A stretch of 64,000 nt of DNA, taken from contig NZ_CP013002.1 of assembly GCF_001414055.1 (NCBI RefSeq), positions 3,658,001 to 3,722,000 on the forward strand, read 5' to 3'. The stretch's first letter is position 1. Every line of letters starts with the position of its first letter. The DNA is from Caulobacter henricii (GTDB taxonomy: Bacteria > Pseudomonadota > Alphaproteobacteria > Caulobacterales > Caulobacteraceae). This document shows positions 33,638 to 41,735 of the stretch, one piece after another. Made by a program: the position numbers and the translations under genes. The notes under the pieces are model-generated. The model did not search any database and was not told the DNA's origin. It saw only the letters and a list, made by a program, of their open reading frames with translations.

Positions 33638-33783
33638 CGCCCCCTCCGTCACGATGCGTATTCGCATCGCGCCACCTCCCCCGCACGCTTCGCTACGGGG
33701 CAGGAGGGTTCATCTGTTCTTCTCCTGCCCCGTGAAACGGGGGAGGTGGCGCGGCGCCGAAAGGCGACGTGACGGAGGGGGCG
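33638..33783. repeat. Palindromic intergenic element, copy C (divergent)
   Basis: Perfect 15-base terminal inverted repeats, CGCCCCCTCCGTCAC (33638-33652) and GTGACGGAGGGGGCG (33769-33783). Internal hairpins include CGATGCGTATTCGCATCG, and CCACCTCCCCCG pairs with CGGGGGAGGTGG; TCCTGCCCCGT pairs with the inverse ACGGGGCAGGA. Same architecture as A and B with a different sequence. Confidence 0.78.
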
Positions 33784-33815
33784 CTGCTGAGCCTGACTTC
33801 CGCTCCCCACCCTAC

Positions 33816-34988
33816 TCAGACCTTCAGCCCGCCGGCGTCCGCAACCAACCCCTCACCCACATACCGCGCCCTCGGCCGGATCAACCGCCCGGTCTGGCCC
33901 TGCTCGATCGCATGGGCCAGCCAACCGGCCGTGCGCGCCACGGCGAACAGGATGAAGGGCGCATCGGCGGGCAGGGCCAGGGCTCGGGCCAGACCCACCA
34001 GGGCGAAATCGATATTGGGCAGTTGGCCCGTCGCGGCCTCGGTCTCCCGCCGCAGATCCGCCAGCAGGGCGGGCGGCTCGAACGCCGCCAGCAAGGCCCG
34101 CGCCCGGGGATCTCCATCCGGATAGAGCGGATGCCCAAAGCCGGGCGTCGACGATCCCTGCGCCAGTCGCGCGCCTACCGCCCGGGCCGCACCGGTCCGC
34201 TCGGCCTCGGCGACGAAGGCCTCGACCCGCGCCGCCATGCCGCCGTGCAACGGACCCGACAGGGCGCAGAGCCCGGCCAGGGCGGCGGCCGACAGCGACG
34301 CCCCCGTCGAGGCCGCCACCCGCGCCGCGAAGGTCGAGGCATTGAGTTCGTGGTCGGCCAGCAGCACCAGGGTCATCCGCAGCAGCTCGGCGCCCGCTGC
34401 ATCGACGCGCCAGGCCCGCGCCAGGCGTTGATGGGCTGCGCCTTCGGTGACCTCGCCCGCCGCCGCGTCGACCACGGCGTCGAGCAGGCTGGCGGCCTCC
34501 ATGGCCAGGGCCAGCGGCGCCCGTCCGCGCGCCGGGGCCTCGGCCCCCGCCCGCAGCGCCAGGGCGTTGAAGAGGCGGGCGCGAGCGGTCTCGCCGGCCA
34601 CGACATCCCCGGCCCGCGCCGCCTTCAAGGCCGCGCCATGGCCGCCGCGCAGCAGCCGCGCCGTCTGTTCCAGGGTGTGGTCCTGCGCCAGAACCGCTGC
34701 ATCGCGGCCGCGATACCAGAGCCTGCCGCCCGCCACCGTGGTGATGGCCGAGGCCAGGACCGGCTCGCCCCAGGCTATGGCCTCGGCCGCCACATCGGCC
34801 GCGCGCCGGCCCCTCGCCTTGCGGGCCTGGAGGGCAGCGACATCGGAGGCGCGATAGAGGCTGCGGCGGGGATCATCAGGATGGGCGGCGGCCTCGATCC
34901 GTCCGCGGCTGACATAGGCGTAGAGGGTCTGGGGCCGGATCCCCAGCCGGTCCAGCACCTGTTCCGCGTCCAGCCAGTCATTCGCCAT
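33816..34988 (-). CDS. Citrate synthase-family protein fused to N-terminal HTH
   Basis: A 390-residue protein. Residues 1-60 are a MerR/excisionase-like DNA-binding domain: WLDAEQVLDRLGIRPQTLYAYVSRG (turn and recognition helix), then RRSLYRASDVAALQARK. The rest is a citrate synthase fold: ADHELNASTFAAR, catalytic His in GPLHGG, second His in GFGHPLYPDGDPRA and Asp in NIDFALV, so all three classical catalytic residues are kept. It may be an enzyme, a metabolite-sensing regulator or both. It is divergent from a second citrate synthase with 75 bases between starts. A perfect TATAAT lies eight bases upstream and no Shine-Dalgarno is present, suggesting a leaderless message. Confidence 0.88.
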   Translation of the reverse strand: MANDWLDAEQVLDRLGIRPQTLYAYVSRGRIEAAAHPDDPRRSLYRASDVAALQARKARGRRAADVAAEAIAWGEPVLASAITTVAGGRLWYRGRDAAVLAQDHTLEQTARLLRGGHGAALKAARAGDVVAGETARARLFNALALRAGAEAPARGRAPLALAMEAASLLDAVVDAAAGEVTEGAAHQRLARAWRVDAAGAELLRMTLVLLADHELNASTFAARVAASTGASLSAAALAGLCALSGPLHGGMAARVEAFVAEAERTGAARAVGARLAQGSSTPGFGHPLYPDGDPRARALLAAFEPPALLADLRRETEAATGQLPNIDFALVGLARALALPADAPFILFAVARTAGWLAHAIEQGQTGRLIRPRARYVGEGLVADAGGLKV

Positions 34989-34996
34989 ATAGATTG

Positions 34997-35023
34997 ATTA
35001 TATTGATCAAGATTGACGATCAA
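34997..35023. promoter_or_regulatory. Promoter/operator between the two citrate synthase genes
   Basis: AT-rich island. On the minus strand TATAAT (35002-34997) ends eight bases before the HTH-citrate synthase ATG. Overlapping its upstream side is a spaced dyad TTGATC-N9-GATCAA (35003-35023); ATTGAT/ATTGAC words occur at 34993, 35002 and 35012. Spacing and position suit binding by a MerR-like dimer, possibly the fused HTH itself (inference). Confidence 0.6.
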
Positions 35024-35063
35024 GGGCGACGAGCGCGATCTGGCCGGCGAAAGGAGACCTGAA

Positions 35064-36161
35064 ATGTCCGATGGTCTTGCCCAAGGGCTTGAAGGCGTGA
35101 TCGCCGCCCATACCGTGCTGTCCGATGTCGACGGGGCCCATGGTCGCCTGGTCATTCGCGGCTATGCCGTCGAGGATCTCGCCGGTCACACCCCGTTCGA
35201 GCAGGCGGCCCACCTGCTGTTCGACGGCTTTTTCGATGACCTGCCGGCCGATCTGGCCCCGGCCCTCGGCGCAGCCCGGGTCCGGGCCTTCGCCGAGGTC
35301 GGGGCGCTGGACGAGGGCCTGGCAAGGCGCGATCCGGTCGAGGCCATGCGCGCCCTGCTGGCCCGCCTGCCCGACGGCGATGATCTGGCGACGGCCCTGC
35401 TGCTGCTGGCCGCCCCGGCCGTCCTGACCCCGGCCGTGCTGCGGGTCGCGGCCGGCCAGGCCCCGGTCGCCCCCGATCCGGCCCTGTCCCATGCCGCCGA
35501 CATCCTGCGGATGACCCGGGGCCAGCCCGCGACCGAGGCCGAGGCCCGGGCCCTGGACGCCTATCTGGTCACGGTCTGCGACCATGGCCTCAATGCCTCG
35601 ACCTTCGCGGCCCGGGTGATCGCCTCGACCCGGGCGGGCCTGACCTCGGCGGTGCTGGGCGGGATCTCGGCCCTGAAGGGTCCGCTGCACGGCGGCGCGC
35701 CGGGGCCGGTGATCGACATGCTCGACGCCATCGGCACGCCGGAAAACGCCCGGCCCTGGCTGGAACAGGCCCTGGCACGCGGCGACCGGCTGATGGGGTT
35801 CGGCCACCGCATCTATCGCGTCCGCGACCCGCGCGCCGACGCCCTGAAGGCGGCCGTCCGCCGGCTGTCAGGGGCCTCGGGGACCCTGCCCGGCCGCGTC
35901 GCCTTCGCCGAGGCCGTCGAGCAGGCGGCCCTGCAGATCCTGCGCGAGCGCAAACCCGACCGGCCGCTGGACACCAATGTCGAGTTCTATACCGCCCTGC
36001 TGCTGGAGGCCCTGGGCCTGCCGCCGGCAAGCTTCACCTGTGTCTTCGCCATGGGCCGGACGGCCGGCTGGATCGCCCATGCCCGCGAACAGCTGGCCGG
36101 CGGCAAGCTGATCCGTCCGCAGTCGGTCTATGTCGGACCCGGGGTGCGGCAGGCCGCCTGA
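35064..36161 (+). CDS. Citrate synthase/methylcitrate synthase-family protein
   Basis: A 365-residue type II-like citrate synthase with DHGLNASTFAARVIAST, catalytic His in GPLHGG and His in GFGHRIYRVRDPRA. Where the catalytic Asp normally stands, the motif reads NVEFYTALLLEALGLP (Glu), a change I believe occurs in this subfamily. It would condense acetyl-CoA or propionyl-CoA with oxaloacetate. The ATG at 35064 follows AAAGGAG; longer in-frame starts lie within the promoter region. It is divergent from the HTH-fused paralogue. Whether it is the main TCA enzyme cannot be told from this window. Confidence 0.87.
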   Translation: MSDGLAQGLEGVIAAHTVLSDVDGAHGRLVIRGYAVEDLAGHTPFEQAAHLLFDGFFDDLPADLAPALGAARVRAFAEVGALDEGLARRDPVEAMRALLARLPDGDDLATALLLLAAPAVLTPAVLRVAAGQAPVAPDPALSHAADILRMTRGQPATEAEARALDAYLVTVCDHGLNASTFAARVIASTRAGLTSAVLGGISALKGPLHGGAPGPVIDMLDAIGTPENARPWLEQALARGDRLMGFGHRIYRVRDPRADALKAAVRRLSGASGTLPGRVAFAEAVEQAALQILRERKPDRPLDTNVEFYTALLLEALGLPPASFTCVFAMGRTAGWIAHAREQLAGGKLIRPQSVYVGPGVRQAA

Positions 36162-36169
36162 CGGCAAAG

Positions 36170-36199
36170 GCGAGAACGACTCGCGCGAGTCGTTCTCGC
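36170..36199. repeat. 30-bp perfect palindrome
   Basis: GCGAGAACGACTCGC followed immediately by its exact reverse complement, in the 73-base gap between the citrate synthase and CDF genes. GGGGTGCGGC occurs as a direct repeat on both sides (36141 and 36201). It could be an operator, a cruciform or a transcript hairpin. Confidence 0.85.
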
Positions 36200-36234
36200 T
36201 GGGGTGCGGCGGCCCGGCTTGGTATGGAGCGGGC

Positions 36235-37164
36235 ATGACCCTCTCTGCCCTGTCGCCCGAAACCCAGGCCCTGACCCGTCGCGTCACCGCCCTGTCGGTG
36301 GCCGTCGCGGCCGTGCTGATCGTGGTCAAGACCCTGGCCTGGCTGGCCAGCGGCTCGGTGGCCATGCTGGCCTCGCTATCGGACTCCGGTCTCGACCTGG
36401 TGGCCTCGCTGATCACCTTCTATGCCGTGCGCTATGCCGCCGAGCCGCCGGACGCCGAGCACCGCTTCGGCCACGGCAAGGCCGAGGCCTTTTCCAGCCT
36501 GATGCAGGGCGGCCTGGTCTTCGCCTCCGGGGCCCTGATCGGCCAGGAGGCGATCCGGACCCTGTACCATCCCCGCCCGGTCGAACAGGGCGGCATCGCC
36601 ATGGCGGTGATGGTGGTATCGATGGTCCTGACCCTGGGCCTGATCATCGCCCAGTCGAAGGTGCTGAAATCGACGGGCTCGATCGCGGTCTCTGGCGACC
36701 GGGCCCACTATGCCGCCGATCTCGGCTCCAATGCCGTCGCCCTGATCGGGATCGGCGCAGCTGCCTTTCTGGGAATCGTCTGGATCGACGCCGTCGCCGG
36801 CCTGATCGTCGCCCTGTGGCTGATCTGGGGGGCGATCGGGGTGTTCCGCGAGGCCTCGCACCAGCTGATGGACCGCGAACTGCCCGACGAGGACCGCAAG
36901 CGGATCGTCGCCCTCGCCACCGAGGACCCCCGGGTTCTGGGCGTGCACCAGCTGCGCACCCGCGCCTCGGGACCCTATGTCCACATGCAGATGCATGCCG
37001 ACCTCGAGGCCGGCATCTCCCTGGCCGAGGCCCACACCATCATGGTCAATGCCGAGAACCGGCTGCTGGAGGCCTTTCCGGCCGCCGACATCATCATCCA
37101 CCCCGACCCCCGGGGTAAGGCCGAGAGCCATGGCGGGCTGTTCGCCGAGGCCCATCACGGCTAG
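36235..37164 (+). CDS. Cation diffusion facilitator (FieF-like) metal exporter
   Basis: A 309-residue CDF transporter exporting Zn2+, Fe2+ or similar from the cytoplasm in exchange for protons. Six membrane helices: about 20-40, 45-65, 85-105, 120-145, 165-190 and 195-215. Metal site residues are SLSDSGLDL (Asp pair in helix II) and DRAHYAADLGSN (His and Asp in helix V). The C-terminal domain (about 220-300) has VHMQMHADLEAGISLAEAH and IIIHPDP, which bind regulatory metal. ATG 36235 is used; upstream in-frame codons run through the palindrome. Confidence 0.93.
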   Translation: MTLSALSPETQALTRRVTALSVAVAAVLIVVKTLAWLASGSVAMLASLSDSGLDLVASLITFYAVRYAAEPPDAEHRFGHGKAEAFSSLMQGGLVFASGALIGQEAIRTLYHPRPVEQGGIAMAVMVVSMVLTLGLIIAQSKVLKSTGSIAVSGDRAHYAADLGSNAVALIGIGAAAFLGIVWIDAVAGLIVALWLIWGAIGVFREASHQLMDRELPDEDRKRIVALATEDPRVLGVHQLRTRASGPYVHMQMHADLEAGISLAEAHTIMVNAENRLLEAFPAADIIIHPDPRGKAESHGGLFAEAHHG

Positions 37165-37201
37165 TAAGCGCGGGATCCTGTTCGAGACGAGCCGACCCCG
37201 C

Positions 37202-38659
37202 ATGGACGACACCCTGGCCCAACTGCCCAAGGCCTTTGCCGGCAAGACCGTGCTGGTACTGGGCGACGTGATGCTGGACCGCTTCATCTACGGGGCCGTC
37301 GACCGCATCTCGCCCGAAGCGCCGGTGCCGGTGATCGCCGTCGAGCGCGAGACCGCCATGCTGGGCGGGGCAGGTAATGTCGCCCGCAACATCGCCGCCC
37401 TGGGTGGCCGGGCCGTGCTGATCGGCCTGATCGGCGATGACGAGGCCGGCCGCGCCCTGACCGCCATGCTCGCCGACGAGGCGGGCCTGGAGGCCCATCT
37501 GGTTACCGACCCCAGCCGCCGGACGACCGAAAAGGTCCGCTATATCTCCGGCTCGCACCAGATGCTTCGGGTCGACCGCGAGGATCGCGGGCCCGCCGAG
37601 CCCGCCGGGCTGCTGGCCGCCTTCAATCAGCATCTCGCCGGTGCCGATGTTGTGGTGCTGTCGGACTATGCCAAGGGCGTCCTGACCGACGGCATCGTCC
37701 GCGCGGCCATCGATGCCGCCCGGGCCGCCGGCAAGCCGGTGATCGTCGATCCCAAGAGTCGCAACCTGGCCCGCTATGACGGCGCGACCCTGGTCAAGCC
37801 CAACCGCAAGGAAGCCGCCGAGGCCACCGGCCTTGCCGAGGCCAGCGACGAGGCCTCGGAAGCCGCCGGCGCGGCGATCCTGGCCCTGGCGCCTGGTCTG
37901 GAGGCCGCCCTGATCACCCGCGGCGGGGCCGGCATGACCCTCAGTGTCCGGGGCCAGCCGCCCGTGCACCTGCCCGCCACGGCCGTCGAGGTCTTCGATG
38001 TCTCGGGGGCCGGCGACACCGTAGCCGCGACCCTGGCCCTGGCCATGGCCGCCGGGGCCGGCCTGGCCGATGCCGCCCGTCTGGCCAATCTGGCCGCCGG
38101 TCTGGTGGTCGCCAAGCTCGGAACCGATGTCGTCACGGCCGGCGAGCTGACGGCCCTGGCCCGCTCCCGGGCCGGCGAACCGGCCAGGATCAAGATCGCC
38201 GACCTGCCCCAGGCCCTGGAGATCGTGGCCGGATGGCGGGCCCGCGGCCAGACGGTCGGCTTTACCAATGGCTGTTTTGACCTGCTGCATCCCGGCCACG
38301 TGTCGCTGCTGGACCAGTCCCGAGCCGCCTGCGACCGGTTGATCGTCGGCCTCAATACCGATGCCTCGGTCTCGCGCCTGAAGGGCCCGACCCGGCCGGT
38401 GCAGTCCGAACAGGCCCGCGCCATCGTTCTGGCCTCGCTGTCCTCGGTGGATCTGGTGGTGTTGTTCGACCAGGACACCCCTCTGGATCTGATCCAGGCC
38501 TTCCGCCCCGATGTGCTGGTCAAGGGTGCCGACTACACCGTCGAGACCGTGGTCGGTTCCGACGTTGTGCTCGGCTATGGCGGCAGGGTGCTGCTGGCCG
38601 ACCTCAAGGCGGGCCAGAGCACCACCGCCCTGATCGGCCGAATGAACGCCAAACCCTGA
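37202..38659 (+). CDS. hldE: Bifunctional heptose-7-phosphate kinase/heptose-1-phosphate adenylyltransferase
   Basis: A 485-residue two-domain enzyme of ADP-heptose synthesis for LPS inner core. Residues 1-330 are a PfkB-type kinase (VLVLGDVMLDRFIYG, GGAGNVARNIAALGG, DVSGAGDTVAATLALA). Residues about 345-485 are a nucleotidyltransferase (FTNGCFDLLHPGHVSLL with the HxGH site, then LNTDASVSRLKG). Full family length. The GmhB-like gene at the far end of the window acts between its two reactions in the same pathway. Confidence 0.97.
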   Translation: MDDTLAQLPKAFAGKTVLVLGDVMLDRFIYGAVDRISPEAPVPVIAVERETAMLGGAGNVARNIAALGGRAVLIGLIGDDEAGRALTAMLADEAGLEAHLVTDPSRRTTEKVRYISGSHQMLRVDREDRGPAEPAGLLAAFNQHLAGADVVVLSDYAKGVLTDGIVRAAIDAARAAGKPVIVDPKSRNLARYDGATLVKPNRKEAAEATGLAEASDEASEAAGAAILALAPGLEAALITRGGAGMTLSVRGQPPVHLPATAVEVFDVSGAGDTVAATLALAMAAGAGLADAARLANLAAGLVVAKLGTDVVTAGELTALARSRAGEPARIKIADLPQALEIVAGWRARGQTVGFTNGCFDLLHPGHVSLLDQSRAACDRLIVGLNTDASVSRLKGPTRPVQSEQARAIVLASLSSVDLVVLFDQDTPLDLIQAFRPDVLVKGADYTVETVVGSDVVLGYGGRVLLADLKAGQSTTALIGRMNAKP

Positions 38660-38773
38660 GCCGGCCCGGCCCAAAACGTCGCACAAGCGCCTGCTTTGCT
38701 TGGGTTAACAGTGTTCAGCAACAGGTTGTTAAGCAAACCGGCGCATCGCTCTTTCGATGCAGCCTGAGCGTCA

Positions 38774-39466
38774 ATGGGCATGAGCGTCGATCGCACCCTT
38801 CACCATTTCCCCCTGGACCCCGCCTCGCGGCAGGTGCGTCTGGCCCTGGGTGAAAAGCGTCTGGTCTTCGCCGAGGTCCAGGTTCGCTACTGGGAAGGTG
38901 CGCCAGATTTCCTCAGCCTGAACCCGTCGGGCATCACCCCGGTCCTGGTCGAGATCCGCCACGAACGCCGGACCGTGATCTGCGAGACCCGGGCGATCCT
39001 GGAACATATCGAGGAACAGGATCCCGAACCGGCCCTGCTGGGTCGCGACGCGGCCGAGCGCGCCGAGGCCCGCCGTCTGCTGCAGTGGTTCGACCGCAAG
39101 TTCGACAACGAGGTCAACGGCTTCCTGCTGCACGAGAAGATGGAAAAGCGCCTGCTGCGGCTGGGCGCGCCGGACCTGGCCGCCCTGCGTCGGGGCCGCG
39201 AGGGCCTGCGCCACCATCTGGCCTATGTCGACGGCCTGTTGCAGACCCGCGACTGGCTGGCCGGCAGGCGGATGAGCCTGGCCGACTTCGCCGCCGCCGC
39301 CCACCTGTCGGTGATCGACTATTTCGGCGATGTGCCCTGGCAGGACTTCCCGGCCGCCAAGACCTGGTACATGAAGCTGAAATCGAGGCCCTGCTTCAGG
39401 CCCATCCTGGCCGATCGCTGGCCCGGCCTCGCGCCGGCCGCGCATTATGACGACCTCGACTTCTAG
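38774..39466 (+). CDS. fzlA: FtsZ-binding GST-like division protein FzlA
   Basis: A 230-residue glutathione-S-transferase-fold protein closely resembling FzlA of Caulobacter, which curves FtsZ filaments and is needed for division. N-terminal thioredoxin-like half with HHFPLDPASRQVRLALGEKRL and VRYWEGAPDFLSLNPSG; helical half with LLQWFDRKFDNEVNGFLL and SVIDYFGDVPWQDFPAAK. The tail APAAHYDDLDF matches the conserved C-terminus I recall for FzlA. ATG 38774 or 38780. The upstream gap (38660-38773) holds a GCATCG-CTCTTT-CGATGC hairpin (38743-38760). It overlaps queG by 20 bases. A generic GST is the fallback. Confidence 0.85.
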   Translation: MGMSVDRTLHHFPLDPASRQVRLALGEKRLVFAEVQVRYWEGAPDFLSLNPSGITPVLVEIRHERRTVICETRAILEHIEEQDPEPALLGRDAAERAEARRLLQWFDRKFDNEVNGFLLHEKMEKRLLRLGAPDLAALRRGREGLRHHLAYVDGLLQTRDWLAGRRMSLADFAAAAHLSVIDYFGDVPWQDFPAAKTWYMKLKSRPCFRPILADRWPGLAPAAHYDDLDF

Positions 39467-40583
39467 CCCCCCGAACCTGGCCTTTCGCGACGAGATCCGC
39501 GCCGAAGCCCTGCGGCTGGGCTTCGACGCCTGCGGCTTTGCCGATGCGGCGACCGCCTGGCCGCATGGCGAGCAGCTGGCCCAGTTCGTCGCCGAGGGCT
39601 TCCACGGCGAGATGGGCTGGATGGAAGAGACCCTGGAGCGTCGCAGCCATCCCACCGCCATGTGGACCGACGCCCGCAGCGCCGTGGTCCTCGGCCTGAA
39701 CTATGGCCCCGAGCACGATCCGCTGACCGCCCTCGACCATAAGGACCGCGCGGCGATCTCGGTCTATGCTCAGGGCGACGACTATCACGAGGTGGTCAAG
39801 AAGCGGCTCAAGCTGCTGGCCGGCTGGATGCACCGGCGCTTTGGCGAGGAGGTGAAGGTCTTTGTCGACACCGCCCCGCTGATGGAAAAGCCCCTGGCCC
39901 AGCGGGCCGGCCTGGGCTGGCAGGGCAAGCATACCAATCTGGTCTCGCGGCCATTCGGCTCGTGGCTGTTCCTGGGATCGGTCCTGACCACCCTGGGCCT
40001 GCCGCCGGATCCGCCCGAGGTCGATCACTGCGGCTCCTGCCGGGCCTGTCTGGACATCTGCCCGACCGGGGCCTTCCCGGCCCCCTATCGCCTCGATGCC
40101 CGACGCTGCATCTCCTACCTGACCATCGAGCTGGCCGGGCCGATCCCGCCCGAGTTCCGGCCCGCCCTCGGCAACCGCATCTATGGCTGCGACGACTGCC
40201 TGGCGGCCTGTCCGTGGAACAAGTTCGCCCAGGTCGCCGGCGAGGCCAGGTTCCACGCCCGCGAGGCGCTGAAGGGCCCGTCCCTGGCCGATCTGGCGGG
40301 GCTGGACGATCCATCATTCCGGGCGCTGTTCTCCAAGAACCCGATCAAGCGGATCGGTCGCGACCGCTTCGTGCGCAATGTGCTCTATGCGATCGGCAAC
40401 AGCGGGGATGCGACCCTGATGACCGCCGTCGAGCCCCTGCTCCAGGATCCGGTCCCGCTGGTACGCGGCGCGGCGGTCTGGGCGGCGCGGCGGCTGGACC
40501 CGGGGCGGGCGGCCGCGGCGGGCGCGCGTGAGCTCGAAACGGATCAGGCCGTACTGGACGAATGGGCTCGCCCGCTCGCCTGA
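39447..40583 (+). CDS. queG: Epoxyqueuosine reductase QueG
   Basis: A 378-residue cobalamin-dependent enzyme for the last step of queuosine synthesis in tRNA. Family hallmarks are VFVDTAPLMEKPLAQRAGLGW and GKHTNLVSRPFGSWLFLG. Two 4Fe-4S clusters have cysteines in CGSCRACLDICPTGA and CDDCLAACPWNKFA. A C-terminal HEAT-like region follows (NVLYAIGNSGD). It begins inside the last 20 bases of fzlA, so the two are co-translated. Confidence 0.96.
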   Translation: MTTSTSSPPNLAFRDEIRAEALRLGFDACGFADAATAWPHGEQLAQFVAEGFHGEMGWMEETLERRSHPTAMWTDARSAVVLGLNYGPEHDPLTALDHKDRAAISVYAQGDDYHEVVKKRLKLLAGWMHRRFGEEVKVFVDTAPLMEKPLAQRAGLGWQGKHTNLVSRPFGSWLFLGSVLTTLGLPPDPPEVDHCGSCRACLDICPTGAFPAPYRLDARRCISYLTIELAGPIPPEFRPALGNRIYGCDDCLAACPWNKFAQVAGEARFHAREALKGPSLADLAGLDDPSFRALFSKNPIKRIGRDRFVRNVLYAIGNSGDATLMTAVEPLLQDPVPLVRGAAVWAARRLDPGRAAAAGARELETDQAVLDEWARPLA

Positions 40584-40636
40584 GGCCCGGGTCGGCGAAC
40601 ACTGGAACCCGGAGACAGGGCCTGCTACCACAGCCC

Positions 40637-41683
40637 ATGTTCCAAGCCGCCAAGATCATCACCGCCGCCCTTGTGCTGGCGACCTCACTCGGTGCCGTGG
40701 CCCAGGCCGCGCCGGTTCCGGCCAGGCCCGCCTGCCAGCCGATCAACGAAGAGAGCTTCGTCAGGATCGGCGGCATTGAGCAATGGGTGACCATCAAGGG
40801 GTCTTGCCGCGACAATCCGGTGGTCCTCGTCCTGCACGGCGGACCCGGCAATCCCATCAGCCCCTTTGCCGATGCTCTGTACGGCCCTTGGGAGAAGGAC
40901 GTCACCCTGGTCCAGTGGGACCAGCGCGGGGCGGGCAAGACCTTTGGCCGCAATCCGGACAATGCACCCCTGACCATCGAGGGCATGGCCCAGGACGGCA
41001 TAGAGGTCGCGACCTATCTCACCGCCCATCTCGGCCAGAAGAAGGTCGTGCTGGTGGTCGGATCCTGGAGCTCAGTCCTTGGCGTGCACATGGCCAAGGC
41101 GCGGCCCGAGCTGTTCCAGGCCTATATCGGCACGGGCCAGCTGGTTCGAAATCCCGACAACCAGATCGCCAGCTACCAGAAGGTTATGGCCCTGGCCCGC
41201 GCAGCAGGCGACACCGCGACCGTGACCACGCTCGAGGCCCTGGGACCGCCGCCCTGGATCAATCCCCGCGCCTTTGGAACCCTGCGCCGGGCGACCCGGG
41301 TCTATGAGGCCAAGACCGCAAAGCCGGCGCCGAAAGCCTGGTGGGCCCCGGCCGCGCCCTATGCCACCGATGCCGCCCAGGCCGACTACGAGGCGGGCGA
41401 GGAGTTTTCCTTCATCCAGTTCGTGGGGATGAAGGGCGACGGCATGCTGTCCCATGTGGACCTGCCGGCCCTGGGCCCGGCCTTCGCAATCCCGATGCAC
41501 TTCGTCCAGGGCTCTGAAGACCTCGTCACCACCCCCGAGGTGGCCAGGGCCTATTACGACTCGATCACCGCGCCCCGGAAAACCTGGCGCCTGGTGACCG
41601 ATGCCGGTCATGATCCCAATGAGAGCCTGCTGGCGGCCCAGCACGACATCCTGATGACGCAGGTCCTGCCGCAGACGCGGTAG
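40637..41683 (+). CDS. Exported alpha/beta hydrolase, proline iminopeptidase-like
   Basis: A 348-residue protein with a signal peptide (MFQAAKIITAALVLATSLGAVAQA). Oxyanion-hole motif HGGPGNPIS and WDQRGAGKTFGRN are as in proline iminopeptidases. The nucleophile elbow reads VVGSWSSVLG rather than the usual GGSWGS, keeping GSW but replacing the following Gly by Ser. The acid and base candidates are near GSEDLV and DAGHDPNES. Probably a periplasmic peptidase or esterase; the substrate is unknown. No clear ribosome-binding site; ATG 40637 is set by the signal peptide. Confidence 0.82.
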   Translation: MFQAAKIITAALVLATSLGAVAQAAPVPARPACQPINEESFVRIGGIEQWVTIKGSCRDNPVVLVLHGGPGNPISPFADALYGPWEKDVTLVQWDQRGAGKTFGRNPDNAPLTIEGMAQDGIEVATYLTAHLGQKKVVLVVGSWSSVLGVHMAKARPELFQAYIGTGQLVRNPDNQIASYQKVMALARAAGDTATVTTLEALGPPPWINPRAFGTLRRATRVYEAKTAKPAPKAWWAPAAPYATDAAQADYEAGEEFSFIQFVGMKGDGMLSHVDLPALGPAFAIPMHFVQGSEDLVTTPEVARAYYDSITAPRKTWRLVTDAGHDPNESLLAAQHDILMTQVLPQTR

Positions 41684-41703
41684 GGCCCGGAGCGTTTTCC
41701 CGA

Positions 41704-41735
41704 CCCTGATGAAGCCGTAAGGTCTGAAAGGGCTT
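41704..41735. repeat. Short 3'-end repeat (copy 2)
   Basis: CCCTGATGAAGCCGTAAGGTCTGAAAGGGCTT lines up with 1727-1757 at about 24 of 31 positions. Both copies end at the stop of a minus-strand gene and lie between convergent genes. Here the hairpin arms have partly decayed (CCT...AGG). Confidence 0.5.

Larger units (their letters stand above)
32627..33815. other. Gene-free region with palindromic repeats
   Basis: About 1.19 kb between gltB and the HTH-citrate synthase gene. Three long palindromic elements occupy 32649-32770, 33313-33432 and 33638-33783. The parts between (32771-33312 and 33433-33637) carry no frame with protein-like composition or a good ribosome-binding site. They hold several hairpins, for example GGAGG/CCTCC near 33050 and a nine-pair CCTGACAGC/GCTGTCAGG stem at 33142-33191. 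AGAAGTACCG occurs in both (about 32865 and 33447). A structured RNA is possible but unproven. Confidence 0.7.

Noticed and set aside
33654..34997. 447-codon open frame on the plus strand
   Set aside because: Antisense to the HTH-citrate synthase and partly within palindromic copy C; low-complexity Arg/Gly/Gln composition.
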